Of a stretch of DNA of 13,079 nt, positions 1 to 6,936 are shown in pieces (the stretch's first letter is position 1; each line of letters opens with the position of its first letter). The stretch comes from Terriglobia bacterium (lineage in GTDB: Bacteria; Acidobacteriota; Terriglobia; UBA7540), in contig JASHTO010000180.1 in NCBI GenBank assembly GCA_030040515.1, positions 1-13,079 on the forward strand, written 5' to 3'. The position numbers and the translations under genes were made by a program. The notes below the pieces were generated by a model, which saw only the letters and a list, made by a program, of their open reading frames with translations, was not told the DNA's origin and ran no database searches.

Positions 1-78
1 ACTTCTGATGCCGGGGTTGTCTCGGCGGTGGAATTACAACCTCGGCAAATCCAACTCGCGCTAAAACTCCGCTTCTGA
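1..78 (+). CDS. C-terminal tail of a TonB-dependent (Oar-like) outer-membrane receptor, 5' partial
   Basis: Frame 1 is open from the left edge to a TGA at 76-78 and encodes 25 residues, ending PRQIQLALKLRF. Seen: a short amphipathic strand with a terminal Phe, as expected for the last strand of an outer-membrane beta-barrel recognised by the Bam machinery. Known: the pattern PRQIQ.ALK..F at the very C-terminus is typical of the large acidobacterial TonB-dependent receptors with an N-terminal carboxypeptidase-regulatory-like domain. Inferred: this is the last part of such a receptor, which would import glycans released by the enzymes encoded downstream. A hairpin terminator follows 13 bases after the stop. 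The call rests on one short motif, so a different barrel protein is possible. Confidence 0.6.
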   Translation, partial: TSDAGVVSAVELQPRQIQLALKLRF

Positions 79-91
79 CAGTCGTAAAACT

Positions 92-133
92 GAAGCGCTG
101 CCGGCAAGAAGCTTGATTTGCCGGCAGCGCTTC
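92..133 (+). terminator. Strong hairpin, probable intrinsic terminator of the receptor gene
   Basis: Two perfectly complementary 16-base arms (92-107 GAAGCGCTGCCGGCAA and 118-133) enclose a 10-base loop. The downstream arm runs into a T-rich stretch (131-142, TTCTTTCGCTTT). It begins 13 bases after the receptor stop codon, where a terminator is expected. The T-run is interrupted, so termination may be incomplete and some readthrough into the glycosidase genes is possible. Confidence 0.7.
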
Positions 134-667
134 TTTCGCTTTACGCGTTTCCTGGCCAGCCCGGCGGATTACACCATTTGCTATTATGACAACAGGATCA
201 AGACGACGCGGGCGCATCAACTGGCGCTGGCCGTGATTTACTACAGTCCGCTCGAGTGGTTGTTCTGGGGGGATCGCCCTGCCGCTTTCCACGGTGAACC
301 CGAGATCGAGTTCTTGGAGAGGGTTCCAGCCGTCTGGGATGACACGAAAGTGCTCGATGGTCAAATCGGCCGATACATTTCCGTGGCCGGCCGCAGCAGC
401 TACGACTGGTTTGTGGGCACGATCTGCAACGGCAATCCGCCGCCTTGGTATGCCGCCAAGATAACTCGGCCCATCACCCATCGCATCGTCAAGGTGGCGC
501 TGCGATTCCTTCCCCCAGGGCGCTCGTTTGTTGCCCACATCGAAAACGGCAACCCCCCGCGCACGGACGTAAAGGTTACGACGCAGCGTGTGGACGCATC
601 ATCTGTCATCGAAGCCAATCTGCCGATTGGCGGTGGCCAAGCCATATGGATCGAGGCACAACATTAG
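113..667 (+). pseudogene. N-terminally truncated GH97 glycosidase remnant
   Basis: This open frame matches only the last third of GH97 enzymes. From about base 140 it lines up with residues 496 onward of the intact GH97 at 6937-8949: FTRFLASPADYT with FTRMLAGPMDYT, TRAHQLAL with TRAHQVAM, YYSPLEWL with FLSPLEML, and EIEFLERVPAVWDDT with GMEFLEKAPTVWDET. The beta-supersandwich domain, the barrel and both catalytic carboxylates are absent, so it cannot be an active glycosidase by itself. The only start is a TTG inside the terminator loop, with no ribosome binding site, and an in-frame TAA lies at 62-64. There are no internal stops, so truncation seems recent. About 20 residues near bases 430-500 (PPPWYAAKITRP) do not fit the usual GH97 sequence just before RFLPPGRSF. 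It is a different GH97 subtype from the intact copy. Confidence 0.8.
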
Positions 668-715
668 ACAGAGGCGGGAGTATTCGACGCTCAACCCTTA
701 GAGGAGAACACTTGC

Positions 716-2374
716 ATGAAAACTTATTCGTTGTCTCGGCGCGATCTGATAGGAGGGATATCCACTGCAGGGCTGGGGATCCCGCTGGTTTCCGGACTGA
801 TGGCCAATAGCAGTGCGGCCGCACAGCAGCCCTTCGGAGAGAATGAGAACCGGGGGGCCGGGATCTATAACGTCCGTCATTACGGAGCGGCCGGAGATAG
901 CAATACGCTCGACACCAAGGCCATCCAGGCGGCCATCGACGCGTGCACGAGCAATCAGGGAGGCACAGTCCTGGTTCCAGCGGGCACATTTCTGGTGGGT
1001 TCCATCCAGCTCAAGAGCAACGTAACGTTCCACCTTGCACCGCAGGCACGCCTGCTGGGCAGCACCAATCTTGGCGATTACACCAAAGGCCTGGAACGGA
1101 TGGAATATGGAGGTACCGCCATCGTTTACGCCAACGACGCCGAAAACGTCTGCCTGGAGGGAACGGGAACCATCGATGGCCAGGGCAAGGCATTCCGCGG
1201 GCGCCCGGACGCAGAGCGGCCGTTTCTGGTCTTGTTCAACGGTTGCCGGAACCTGCGGTTCAAGGACTGTTTTCTCACGAATGGCGCCTTCTGGTGCACG
1301 CACTTGAATGGCTGCAATTCTGTGTTCATCGATGGCGTCAGAATGAGGAGTCGCGTGAATCCCAACAATGATGGGTTGCACTTCGACGACTGCCGGCACG
1401 TCACCGTGTCAAATTGCCAGATTGAATGTGGGGACGACGCCTGCGCCCTTTTCGGCAGCAACAAGGATGTTACGGTCACGAACTGCACTTTCAGCACCCG
1501 CTGGTCGGTATTCCGGTTTGGGGAGGGCGATACCGAAGATATCACCGTCTCGAACTGCGTCATTTATGACACCTTCGGATGTCCCATTAAAGCCCAACTG
1601 CGGAAAGGCAACCGGCTGGAGAACATCCTGTTTTCTAATATTATGTTGAATAATGTTACCGGACCGGTGTACATCGGTATCGGCTCGCCACCCAGGCAGG
1701 TGGAGGCATGGTGGAACTGGACTCCCGGCCCGGGGGAGGGGACTCTTCCCGGTGGAATCGTCCGCAACATCATGTTTGATGGTATTCGGGCCACCATCGC
1801 GCCTGCGCCGGACCTTCAGGAATATCCCTGGGAACACCCGTTTCCAGGTGAATCGAGAACGTGCATCAATTTGACCGCGGCCGAGGGCCAGTTCGTCGAG
1901 GACATCAGCTTCAACAACGTTCATATCACTTTCCCCGGCGGCGGCACCCGCGAAGAAGCGGCCAATCGGCAGGTCTTGCGGTCGTCCGGAAACGAGTATT
2001 TCCAATTCGGCGTCCTACCGGCGTATGCTCTGTACGCGCGGAATGTGCGGGGGCTCCGGCTGAACAACGCGCGGTTCGACGTGGCCGCTCCGGACCTCAG
2101 GCCCGCGGTGGTTTTCGACAATGTGGAAGAGGCTGCGCTGAATGCCGTCAGCGCCCAAGGGAACGCCGAGGCAGAGTCGCTGCTACGCTTCACCGATGCA
2201 CGTTCGGCGTTACTTACCGCCTGCTCCGCGCTCACCCCGTGCAAGACCTTTCTGGATGTGGAGGGGCAAGCAAGTTCGCACATCACGATTGCCGCAAGCG
2301 ATTTTCACAAGGCCGCCAAACCACTGATATTCAGTCGCGGCGCAAGTGTGCAAGCGGTGCGATCGGGTTCTTAG
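716..2374 (+). CDS. Tat-exported GH28-like (polygalacturonase family) right-handed beta-helix protein
   Basis: 552 residues. The start is set by GAGGAG at 701-706, nine bases before the ATG. Residues 1-36 form a Tat signal (SRRDLIGG, then a hydrophobic stretch ending near SSAAAQQ), so folded export is expected. The mature N-terminus shows the beta-helix opening of GH28 (YNVRHYGAAGD, GGTVLVPAGTF, QLKSNVTFHL). GH28 enzymes hydrolyse alpha-galacturonosyl or related bonds in pectin by inversion. Three acids fit the catalytic set: Asp219 in NND, and Asp240 and Asp241 in GDD. Their 21-residue spacing equals that of Asp180 to Asp201 in Aspergillus polygalacturonase II. The GHG histidine is missing (residues 260-266 read STRWSVF), and the RIK motif appears as PIK (290-292), keeping only Lys292. 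Family membership is secure, but substrate and even activity are open. It is the first intact gene of the putative operon. Confidence 0.88.
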   Translation: MKTYSLSRRDLIGGISTAGLGIPLVSGLMANSSAAAQQPFGENENRGAGIYNVRHYGAAGDSNTLDTKAIQAAIDACTSNQGGTVLVPAGTFLVGSIQLKSNVTFHLAPQARLLGSTNLGDYTKGLERMEYGGTAIVYANDAENVCLEGTGTIDGQGKAFRGRPDAERPFLVLFNGCRNLRFKDCFLTNGAFWCTHLNGCNSVFIDGVRMRSRVNPNNDGLHFDDCRHVTVSNCQIECGDDACALFGSNKDVTVTNCTFSTRWSVFRFGEGDTEDITVSNCVIYDTFGCPIKAQLRKGNRLENILFSNIMLNNVTGPVYIGIGSPPRQVEAWWNWTPGPGEGTLPGGIVRNIMFDGIRATIAPAPDLQEYPWEHPFPGESRTCINLTAAEGQFVEDISFNNVHITFPGGGTREEAANRQVLRSSGNEYFQFGVLPAYALYARNVRGLRLNNARFDVAAPDLRPAVVFDNVEEAALNAVSAQGNAEAESLLRFTDARSALLTACSALTPCKTFLDVEGQASSHITIAASDFHKAAKPLIFSRGASVQAVRSGS

Positions 2375-2491
2375 AGGTACGGAAATAGGTACAGCCTGCA
2401 AAAATTCATCCACCTGAGAACCAGCGCGTGGCCCTATCAGCACGTGCGCCCCACGTCCCACGCCCTTTACTGAGGAAGGAGAATCCTGAAG

Positions 2492-4678
2492 GTGAACCGC
2501 CGGAGCTTTTCATCTAAGCTTCTAAAATCGGGTGTGTTCTCATCATTTCTATCGAAACTTCCGTCTTCTGCCGGCGCCCCGGGACCACAGGAATGCCATG
2601 AAAATCGAAACCCTGCGGCCTACACCATCGAGAGCGATAACCTCACTGTTCATTTCGACGATCAGGGTAGGATAGCGGGTGCCAACATTGGTCCCAAGAA
2701 ACTGGTCCGGTCCCTGACCGGCGAAACCATTCTGGAAAGCTGTACAATCAGCGGGCCTGTCACCGCACGCCGTCTGGAGAATGGAGCAGTAGAGTTTCGC
2801 TCGCCACTGCGGGGCCCTGATAACCGGGAATTCAGCATGGTTCAGCGTTATCTGGCGGCCCACGGGAGCGTGCGCGGGGAAATCGAGATCACTTGCCAGG
2901 GAGAGCCGTGGACCACGCCGATCGTTACCAGACTCCGCTGGCCTCGGCCGGACGTCGCACAATTCTGGACCTCCTGGGTGGGTGGGGACGATCGGTGGAA
3001 AGATCCACTGCAACCCCAGCCTATGGCGCGTTGCTCCTGGCCTTGCACGTGGGATTACGGGCCCTACGCCGGCGTGGGTGGATTTTGCATTCCCGTCGCG
3101 AGCGTGCTGGAAGATAAGGACGACACCGGCGTGAGCCTGGTGCTTTCACTGGAGGACCCCCTTTTGGAGCTGGCGCTTACCAGCGATGCTGAAGGCACGG
3201 TGGCATTTCGCCGGGCGGATCTGCGTCTTGGGCAGGGGCGTACGGTGAAACTCGCCTTTGATCTCGTGGCGCACGAGGCCGATTGGCGGGGTGGCTTGCG
3301 TTGGATGGTGCAGCGTTACAAACCGTTTTTCGAGCCTCCCAACGAGTTAGTGCAAGAGATGGCGGGCACCGGGGCTTACTCCGGCTGGGATGGGCCTATT
3401 GATGCTGGTCGCCTAAAGCAAATGGCTTACACCGTGATGTGGGAGGCAGCCTTTGATTGGCCGTACATGGGAATGTATTTCCCTCCCTTGGAGGACGATG
3501 AGGCTTGGTGGTCCGCTGGTTATGATAGCGGTGGCGACCGGCTTCCTCAACTGATGCACCGCCTTTCGTATCGCACCCTCAACGACCGGGCGCGTGCCAT
3601 GCGCAAGGACGGTTTCTATTATCTAAGTTATTTCAATTTCGACGCGTGGGGATGGACCGACGTTTACAGCCTCAAAGCCGTGAACCGGAATATTCCGCAG
3701 AAGTACCTATGGATGGAGCCGACCACGTATCTCGCGGAGAAGACCGCCGATGGCATCTGGCGGGACGAAAACGGAAAAGAATCAAACCTGGGCGGGCTGG
3801 TGGTTATGGACTCCGGCGGCCCCAACTATCGGGCCGATATGCTCGCCCAGGTCCGTCGGGCCATCGAGGGCATCCCGGAGTCGTCGGGCTTTGCCATCGA
3901 CCGCATCTGGTGGGGCATAGACTTGACCACGAGCGGCGCGAGAATTATCGACTACGGTGCGGACGACACTGTGGGCTGGTACAAAGGCCGTCCGGGGCGC
4001 CACCTGAGCGTCTCGTTCCGGGAAACGATGGCGAAATTAGGGGCGCTGATACGCGAAGCGGGGAAGGTTATATTCTATAACCCTTGCATGTGCTATCGGC
4101 TGGACTTGATGCGGGACGTCGACGGATTTTTCGGTGAAACGTGGCCCACAATGCACGGCTACACATGCTTGAATGGGACAGGCTTCCTGGCATTGCGCAA
4201 GCCGGGAATTGTCTGGACCAACGATAGCGCGACTCTTCGCCCGGACCCGGACGCGTATTTCCAGCGGCACCTGCACATGGGAGTCTACCCCATGGCGCCC
4301 TACCCGAAAAACGACCATTCGATTACACCGGATCCCGAGACCGATGCAAAATATCTCGAGTACGGGCCCTTGATGGTGGCCATGCGCGGCAAGCAATGGG
4401 TGCTGGAACCGCATTGCATCGAGGTTCAAGATCAAGTCGCCAAAGTTAACCTTTTTGCCTTGCCGGGAGGTTGGGTGGCCCCCATAACTTTTGGCCCGAA
4501 GGATGGAATGGTGAAGGTCGTCTTGCGTAATGTGGCAGGTCTTGCCGAAGGGGTGCATTGCGATGCGCTCCATCCCGGCGTAGCGCAGCCACAAGCTGTA
4601 GGAACGACGTTCCGGGGCGGTGTGCTGGAACTACAGGTCCCGCTGAAACGCGGTTGCGCCATGGTAAGAATCAAATAA
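2492..4678 (+). CDS. Secreted putative glycoside hydrolase of unassigned family, paralog 1
   Basis: 728 residues from a GTG start, supported by AAGGAG at 2476-2481 ten bases upstream. I do not recognise a named family. The N-terminus (MNRRSFSSKLLKSG) has a twin arginine and resembles a Tat signal, though its hydrophobic stretch is weak. Residues 40-260 look beta-rich with repeated substrate-domain-like strands (LTVHFDDQGRIAG, RRLENGAVEF). A second part, from about 285 (LRWMVQRY, MAGTGAYSGW), looks like an alpha/beta barrel. Candidate catalytic acids are Asp470 in FAIDRIWWG and Glu549 in DGFFGETWP, both kept in the neighbouring paralog. The two-domain plan and spacing recall the wider clan of retaining TIM-barrel glycosidases (GH27/31/36/97/101), but this is inference. 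It lies between GH28 and GH97 genes, which supports a role in glycan breakdown. Export to the periplasm or cell surface is likely. Confidence 0.85.
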   Translation: MNRRSFSSKLLKSGVFSSFLSKLPSSAGAPGPQECHENRNPAAYTIESDNLTVHFDDQGRIAGANIGPKKLVRSLTGETILESCTISGPVTARRLENGAVEFRSPLRGPDNREFSMVQRYLAAHGSVRGEIEITCQGEPWTTPIVTRLRWPRPDVAQFWTSWVGGDDRWKDPLQPQPMARCSWPCTWDYGPYAGVGGFCIPVASVLEDKDDTGVSLVLSLEDPLLELALTSDAEGTVAFRRADLRLGQGRTVKLAFDLVAHEADWRGGLRWMVQRYKPFFEPPNELVQEMAGTGAYSGWDGPIDAGRLKQMAYTVMWEAAFDWPYMGMYFPPLEDDEAWWSAGYDSGGDRLPQLMHRLSYRTLNDRARAMRKDGFYYLSYFNFDAWGWTDVYSLKAVNRNIPQKYLWMEPTTYLAEKTADGIWRDENGKESNLGGLVVMDSGGPNYRADMLAQVRRAIEGIPESSGFAIDRIWWGIDLTTSGARIIDYGADDTVGWYKGRPGRHLSVSFRETMAKLGALIREAGKVIFYNPCMCYRLDLMRDVDGFFGETWPTMHGYTCLNGTGFLALRKPGIVWTNDSATLRPDPDAYFQRHLHMGVYPMAPYPKNDHSITPDPETDAKYLEYGPLMVAMRGKQWVLEPHCIEVQDQVAKVNLFALPGGWVAPITFGPKDGMVKVVLRNVAGLAEGVHCDALHPGVAQPQAVGTTFRGGVLELQVPLKRGCAMVRIK
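4641..4665 (+). repeat. 25-bp block identical between the two paralogs (copy 1)
   Basis: Bases 4641-4665 at the 3' end of paralog 1 are identical to 6817-6841 at the same codons of paralog 2, including third positions. They encode part of LKRGCAMV. A second identical 20-base block is at 3293-3312 and 5454-5473 (coding GLRWMV). The blocks are remnants of the duplication or of gene conversion, and they are short homologies in direct orientation about 2.2 kb apart. Confidence 0.85.
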
Positions 4679-4708
4679 ATTCGCTGGACCGGAGGGGTGC
4701 GACGGGGT

Positions 4709-4713
4709 GGAGG
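4709..4713 (+). promoter_or_regulatory. Ribosome binding site deciding the start of paralog 2
   Basis: GGAGG lies eight bases before the ATG at 4722. The upstream GTG at 4707 overlaps this motif and would add five residues (MEEFV) ahead of a standard Sec signal peptide, so the ATG is preferred. Confidence 0.75.
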
Positions 4714-4721
4714 AATTCGTG

Positions 4722-6875
4722 ATGAAACGATGTTGGGGCGGTCTGCTCGCTGTCCTGGTTCTATGCATGCCGCTTCAGCCTGCGGCGGGTGCTCAATACC
4801 GGGTATCGACAGAGAATCTGACCCTTCGCTTGGATGAGCAAGGCCGCATCGTCGGGTCGACGGTTGGGCCAACAAAGGTGGCGCGACTCCTGAGGGCAAG
4901 CACCGTGCTAGATGGCTGCCGCGCCAATGGAGCTATCGTCGCGAAGCGGCTCGAGAACGGCGGGGTCGAATTCTCTTCTCCGTTACTCTGCGCGGATCAC
5001 CGTACGGGCACCATGCGGCAGCGTTTTCTTCCTGCGGATGGGAGCATTCGGTGGGAAACCGAGATATCGTTTGATTGCGCGCCCTGGACTACGCCGCTTG
5101 CGACCACGCTGAGGTGGCCCGCCACCTCCCAGGCCAGTTTCTGGACGGCCTGGATGCTCGGAGAAGAAAAGTGGGAAGATCCGCTTGAGCCGCGCCCCTT
5201 TACCAAAGCTGCGTGGGACTATGGCCCCTATTTCGGTAAGGGCATCAGCTTGCCGTTGGCCAGCGTCCTGGAATCCCAGCCCGATATCGGAATCAGTCTC
5301 GTCTTGTCCCCAGAAGACCCGCTGCTGAATGTCACCCTTGGGACGGAGCCCGATGGTTCCATCACCTTCCGCCGCCTGAACTGCCGGTTCGGGAATGGGC
5401 GCACGGTCAAGTTCTCCGCCGACCTTGTGCCTCATGAAGCGGACTGGCGCGGGGGCTTGCGTTGGATGGTGCATCGCTACCCGATGTTCTTCGACCCTCC
5501 GAATCCCCTCGCCTCGGAAATGGCCGGAACTGGGGCTTATCCTACTTGGTTCGGCCCCATTGATGCGGACCACTTAAAGCAGATCGCCTTCCGCATCTTC
5601 TGGGCGGCTTCCTACGACTTTCCCTATGTCGGAATGTGGCTCCCGCCGGTGGGAGATAACGACACATGGCAGGTGCCGCTACTTGACCGGGACCTGAGCA
5701 AACTCCCTTACCGTCCACCCGAGATGTCCATTGCGCAGTTGGAGGATCGCGCCCGTCGCGTCCGGGAAGCCGGATTTTATCTTCTCAATTATTTCAATTG
5801 CTCCGAATTTCAGGCCCGGCTCAAGGGCAGCGAAGCGGAAGATAGCAGCGCGCGAGAAGAGCAGCTTTGGAGGGCCCCCTGCGCCTTCCTCCGAAGGAAA
5901 TTGGCGGACGGCGTTTGGCGTGACGCCGGCGGGCGGGAATCTTACGGTGGCTGGAACGGGACGATCATTACGGATCCTGCCGCGCCCCATTTCCAGGCGT
6001 ACCTTCTCGATCAGGCGCGATGGCATAACCGGAAGATCCCAGACGCCAGCGGCATTTGCATGGACCGCATGTGGTGGGCGAGTGGCAGCCTCAAAGGCAA
6101 GTGGGCCATGGAATCGGTGGACTTTGGCGGGGACGACGGCGTGGGCTGGTATGAGGGCCTTCCTGGCCGGTATTTCGGCGAGGCTTTCAGGGAATTTCTT
6201 TCGAAACTTGGTCCCGTCATGCACGACGCCGGCAAGGTTATCTTTTACAATCCCTGCATGGCGTATCGGCTGGAGTGCTACCGGGACGTCGATGGATTTT
6301 TCGACGAAGCTTGGCCGGAGAACGTCAAGGGCGCGTTTCCCAACCTGAACGGGGTCGCGCTGCTGGCCCTGCGCAAACCCGCCATTTTGTGGACCTCGAA
6401 TGGCAGTTTGATCCAGGGCGACCCTGACAGTTTTTTCCAGCGCCACCTGCTGCTGGGCGTGTACCCTTCCGCGCCCTTCCCGCAGAACGATCATATGATC
6501 CAACCGGACTCTTCGATAGACGCTCAGTACATGGCATACGGCCCGCTGATGGACGCCATGCGCGGTAAAAAGTGGGTGCTCGCCCCGCATTGCCTGGAGA
6601 TTGAAGGGCAAGCGGCCAAGGCAAACCTGTTTGCAGTGCCGGATGGATGGGCCGTGCCGATTACCTTCGGGCCGACGAACGGGACGGTGAAGGTGGTTTT
6701 ACGCAACATTCAGGGCCTGGGGGAAGCACTGAACTGTGATGCTCATGTTCCTGGAATACAGGAGCCTCAGGCCGTGCAGGCGAACTTTCGGGATGCGGCG
6801 CTGACGCTGCAGGTCGCGCTGAAACGCGGTTGCGCCATGGTGCGGATCAAGAGAGCGAACCCAACTGGGCGGTGA
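4722..6875 (+). CDS. Secreted putative glycoside hydrolase of unassigned family, paralog 2
   Basis: 717 residues from the ATG at 4722. It is a tandem duplicate of the preceding gene along nearly its whole length. Shared blocks include LRWMV.RY, AGKVIFYNPCM.YRL, RDVDGFF.E.WP, YFQRHL or FFQRHL, YGPLM.AMRGK.WVL and the terminal LKRGCAMVRIK. Unlike paralog 1 it carries an ordinary Sec signal peptide (KRCWGGLLAVLVLCM, with cleavage likely after PAAGA at about residue 23). Candidate catalytic residues are Asp448 in ICMDRMWW and Glu529 in DGFFDEAWP, at positions equivalent to Asp470 and Glu549 of paralog 1. The region between the barrel start and the candidate Asp differs most (for example PPVGDNDTWQ against PPLEDDEAWW), so the pair may have split substrate preference. 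It is 43 bases from its partner and 61 from GH97, consistent with one transcript. The enzyme role is inferred from fold-like features and context. Confidence 0.87.
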   Translation: MKRCWGGLLAVLVLCMPLQPAAGAQYRVSTENLTLRLDEQGRIVGSTVGPTKVARLLRASTVLDGCRANGAIVAKRLENGGVEFSSPLLCADHRTGTMRQRFLPADGSIRWETEISFDCAPWTTPLATTLRWPATSQASFWTAWMLGEEKWEDPLEPRPFTKAAWDYGPYFGKGISLPLASVLESQPDIGISLVLSPEDPLLNVTLGTEPDGSITFRRLNCRFGNGRTVKFSADLVPHEADWRGGLRWMVHRYPMFFDPPNPLASEMAGTGAYPTWFGPIDADHLKQIAFRIFWAASYDFPYVGMWLPPVGDNDTWQVPLLDRDLSKLPYRPPEMSIAQLEDRARRVREAGFYLLNYFNCSEFQARLKGSEAEDSSAREEQLWRAPCAFLRRKLADGVWRDAGGRESYGGWNGTIITDPAAPHFQAYLLDQARWHNRKIPDASGICMDRMWWASGSLKGKWAMESVDFGGDDGVGWYEGLPGRYFGEAFREFLSKLGPVMHDAGKVIFYNPCMAYRLECYRDVDGFFDEAWPENVKGAFPNLNGVALLALRKPAILWTSNGSLIQGDPDSFFQRHLLLGVYPSAPFPQNDHMIQPDSSIDAQYMAYGPLMDAMRGKKWVLAPHCLEIEGQAAKANLFAVPDGWAVPITFGPTNGTVKVVLRNIQGLGEALNCDAHVPGIQEPQAVQANFRDAALTLQVALKRGCAMVRIKRANPTGR
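6817..6841 (+). repeat. 25-bp block identical between the two paralogs (copy 2)
   Basis: This is the partner of 4641-4665, in direct orientation at the 3' end of paralog 2. Recombination between the copies would delete one gene equivalent. Confidence 0.85.
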
Positions 6876-6923
6876 TCCGTATCGGCGCGGCAGCCGGGGC
6901 GTCCCAGCGGAGAACGATTTCAT

Positions 6924-6930
6924 GAGGGGG
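6924..6930 (+). promoter_or_regulatory. Ribosome binding site for the GH97 gene
   Basis: GAGGGGG lies six bases before the ATG at 6937. A competing start, ATG at 6922 with GGAG at 6909-6912, would add MRGNI in front of the signal peptide. The start at 6937 gives the more typical Sec signal, but the sequence does not settle the choice. Confidence 0.5.
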
Positions 6931-6936
6931 AATATC

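Noticed and set aside
92..133. Hairpin as a repeat unit of a mobile or CRISPR-like element
   Set aside because: It occurs once in the window, and its place 13 bases after a stop codon with a T-rich tail is explained by termination.
400..2461. Several long open frames on the minus strand and in other plus frames across the GH97 remnant and GH28 gene
   Set aside because: They are antisense or out-of-frame shadows of GC-rich coding sequence, with no ribosome binding site or recognisable motif, while the chosen frames show clear family motifs.
2375..2491. Possible hairpins (GCGTGG with CCACGC, and the palindrome GCACGTGC) between GH28 and paralog 1
   Set aside because: The first has a loop of more than 20 bases and no T-run, and the second is short. 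Neither supports a terminator or a defined operator, so the gap is treated as ordinary operon spacing.
4707..4721. GTG at 4707 as the start of paralog 2
   Set aside because: It overlaps the GGAGG motif that is well placed for the ATG at 4722, and it adds acidic residues before the signal peptide.
5679..6611. 310-residue open frame on the minus strand inside paralog 2
   Set aside because: It lies wholly opposite a gene with a signal peptide and a full-length paralog. Its sequence looks like reverse-complement coding bias and a similar shadow occurs opposite paralog 1.
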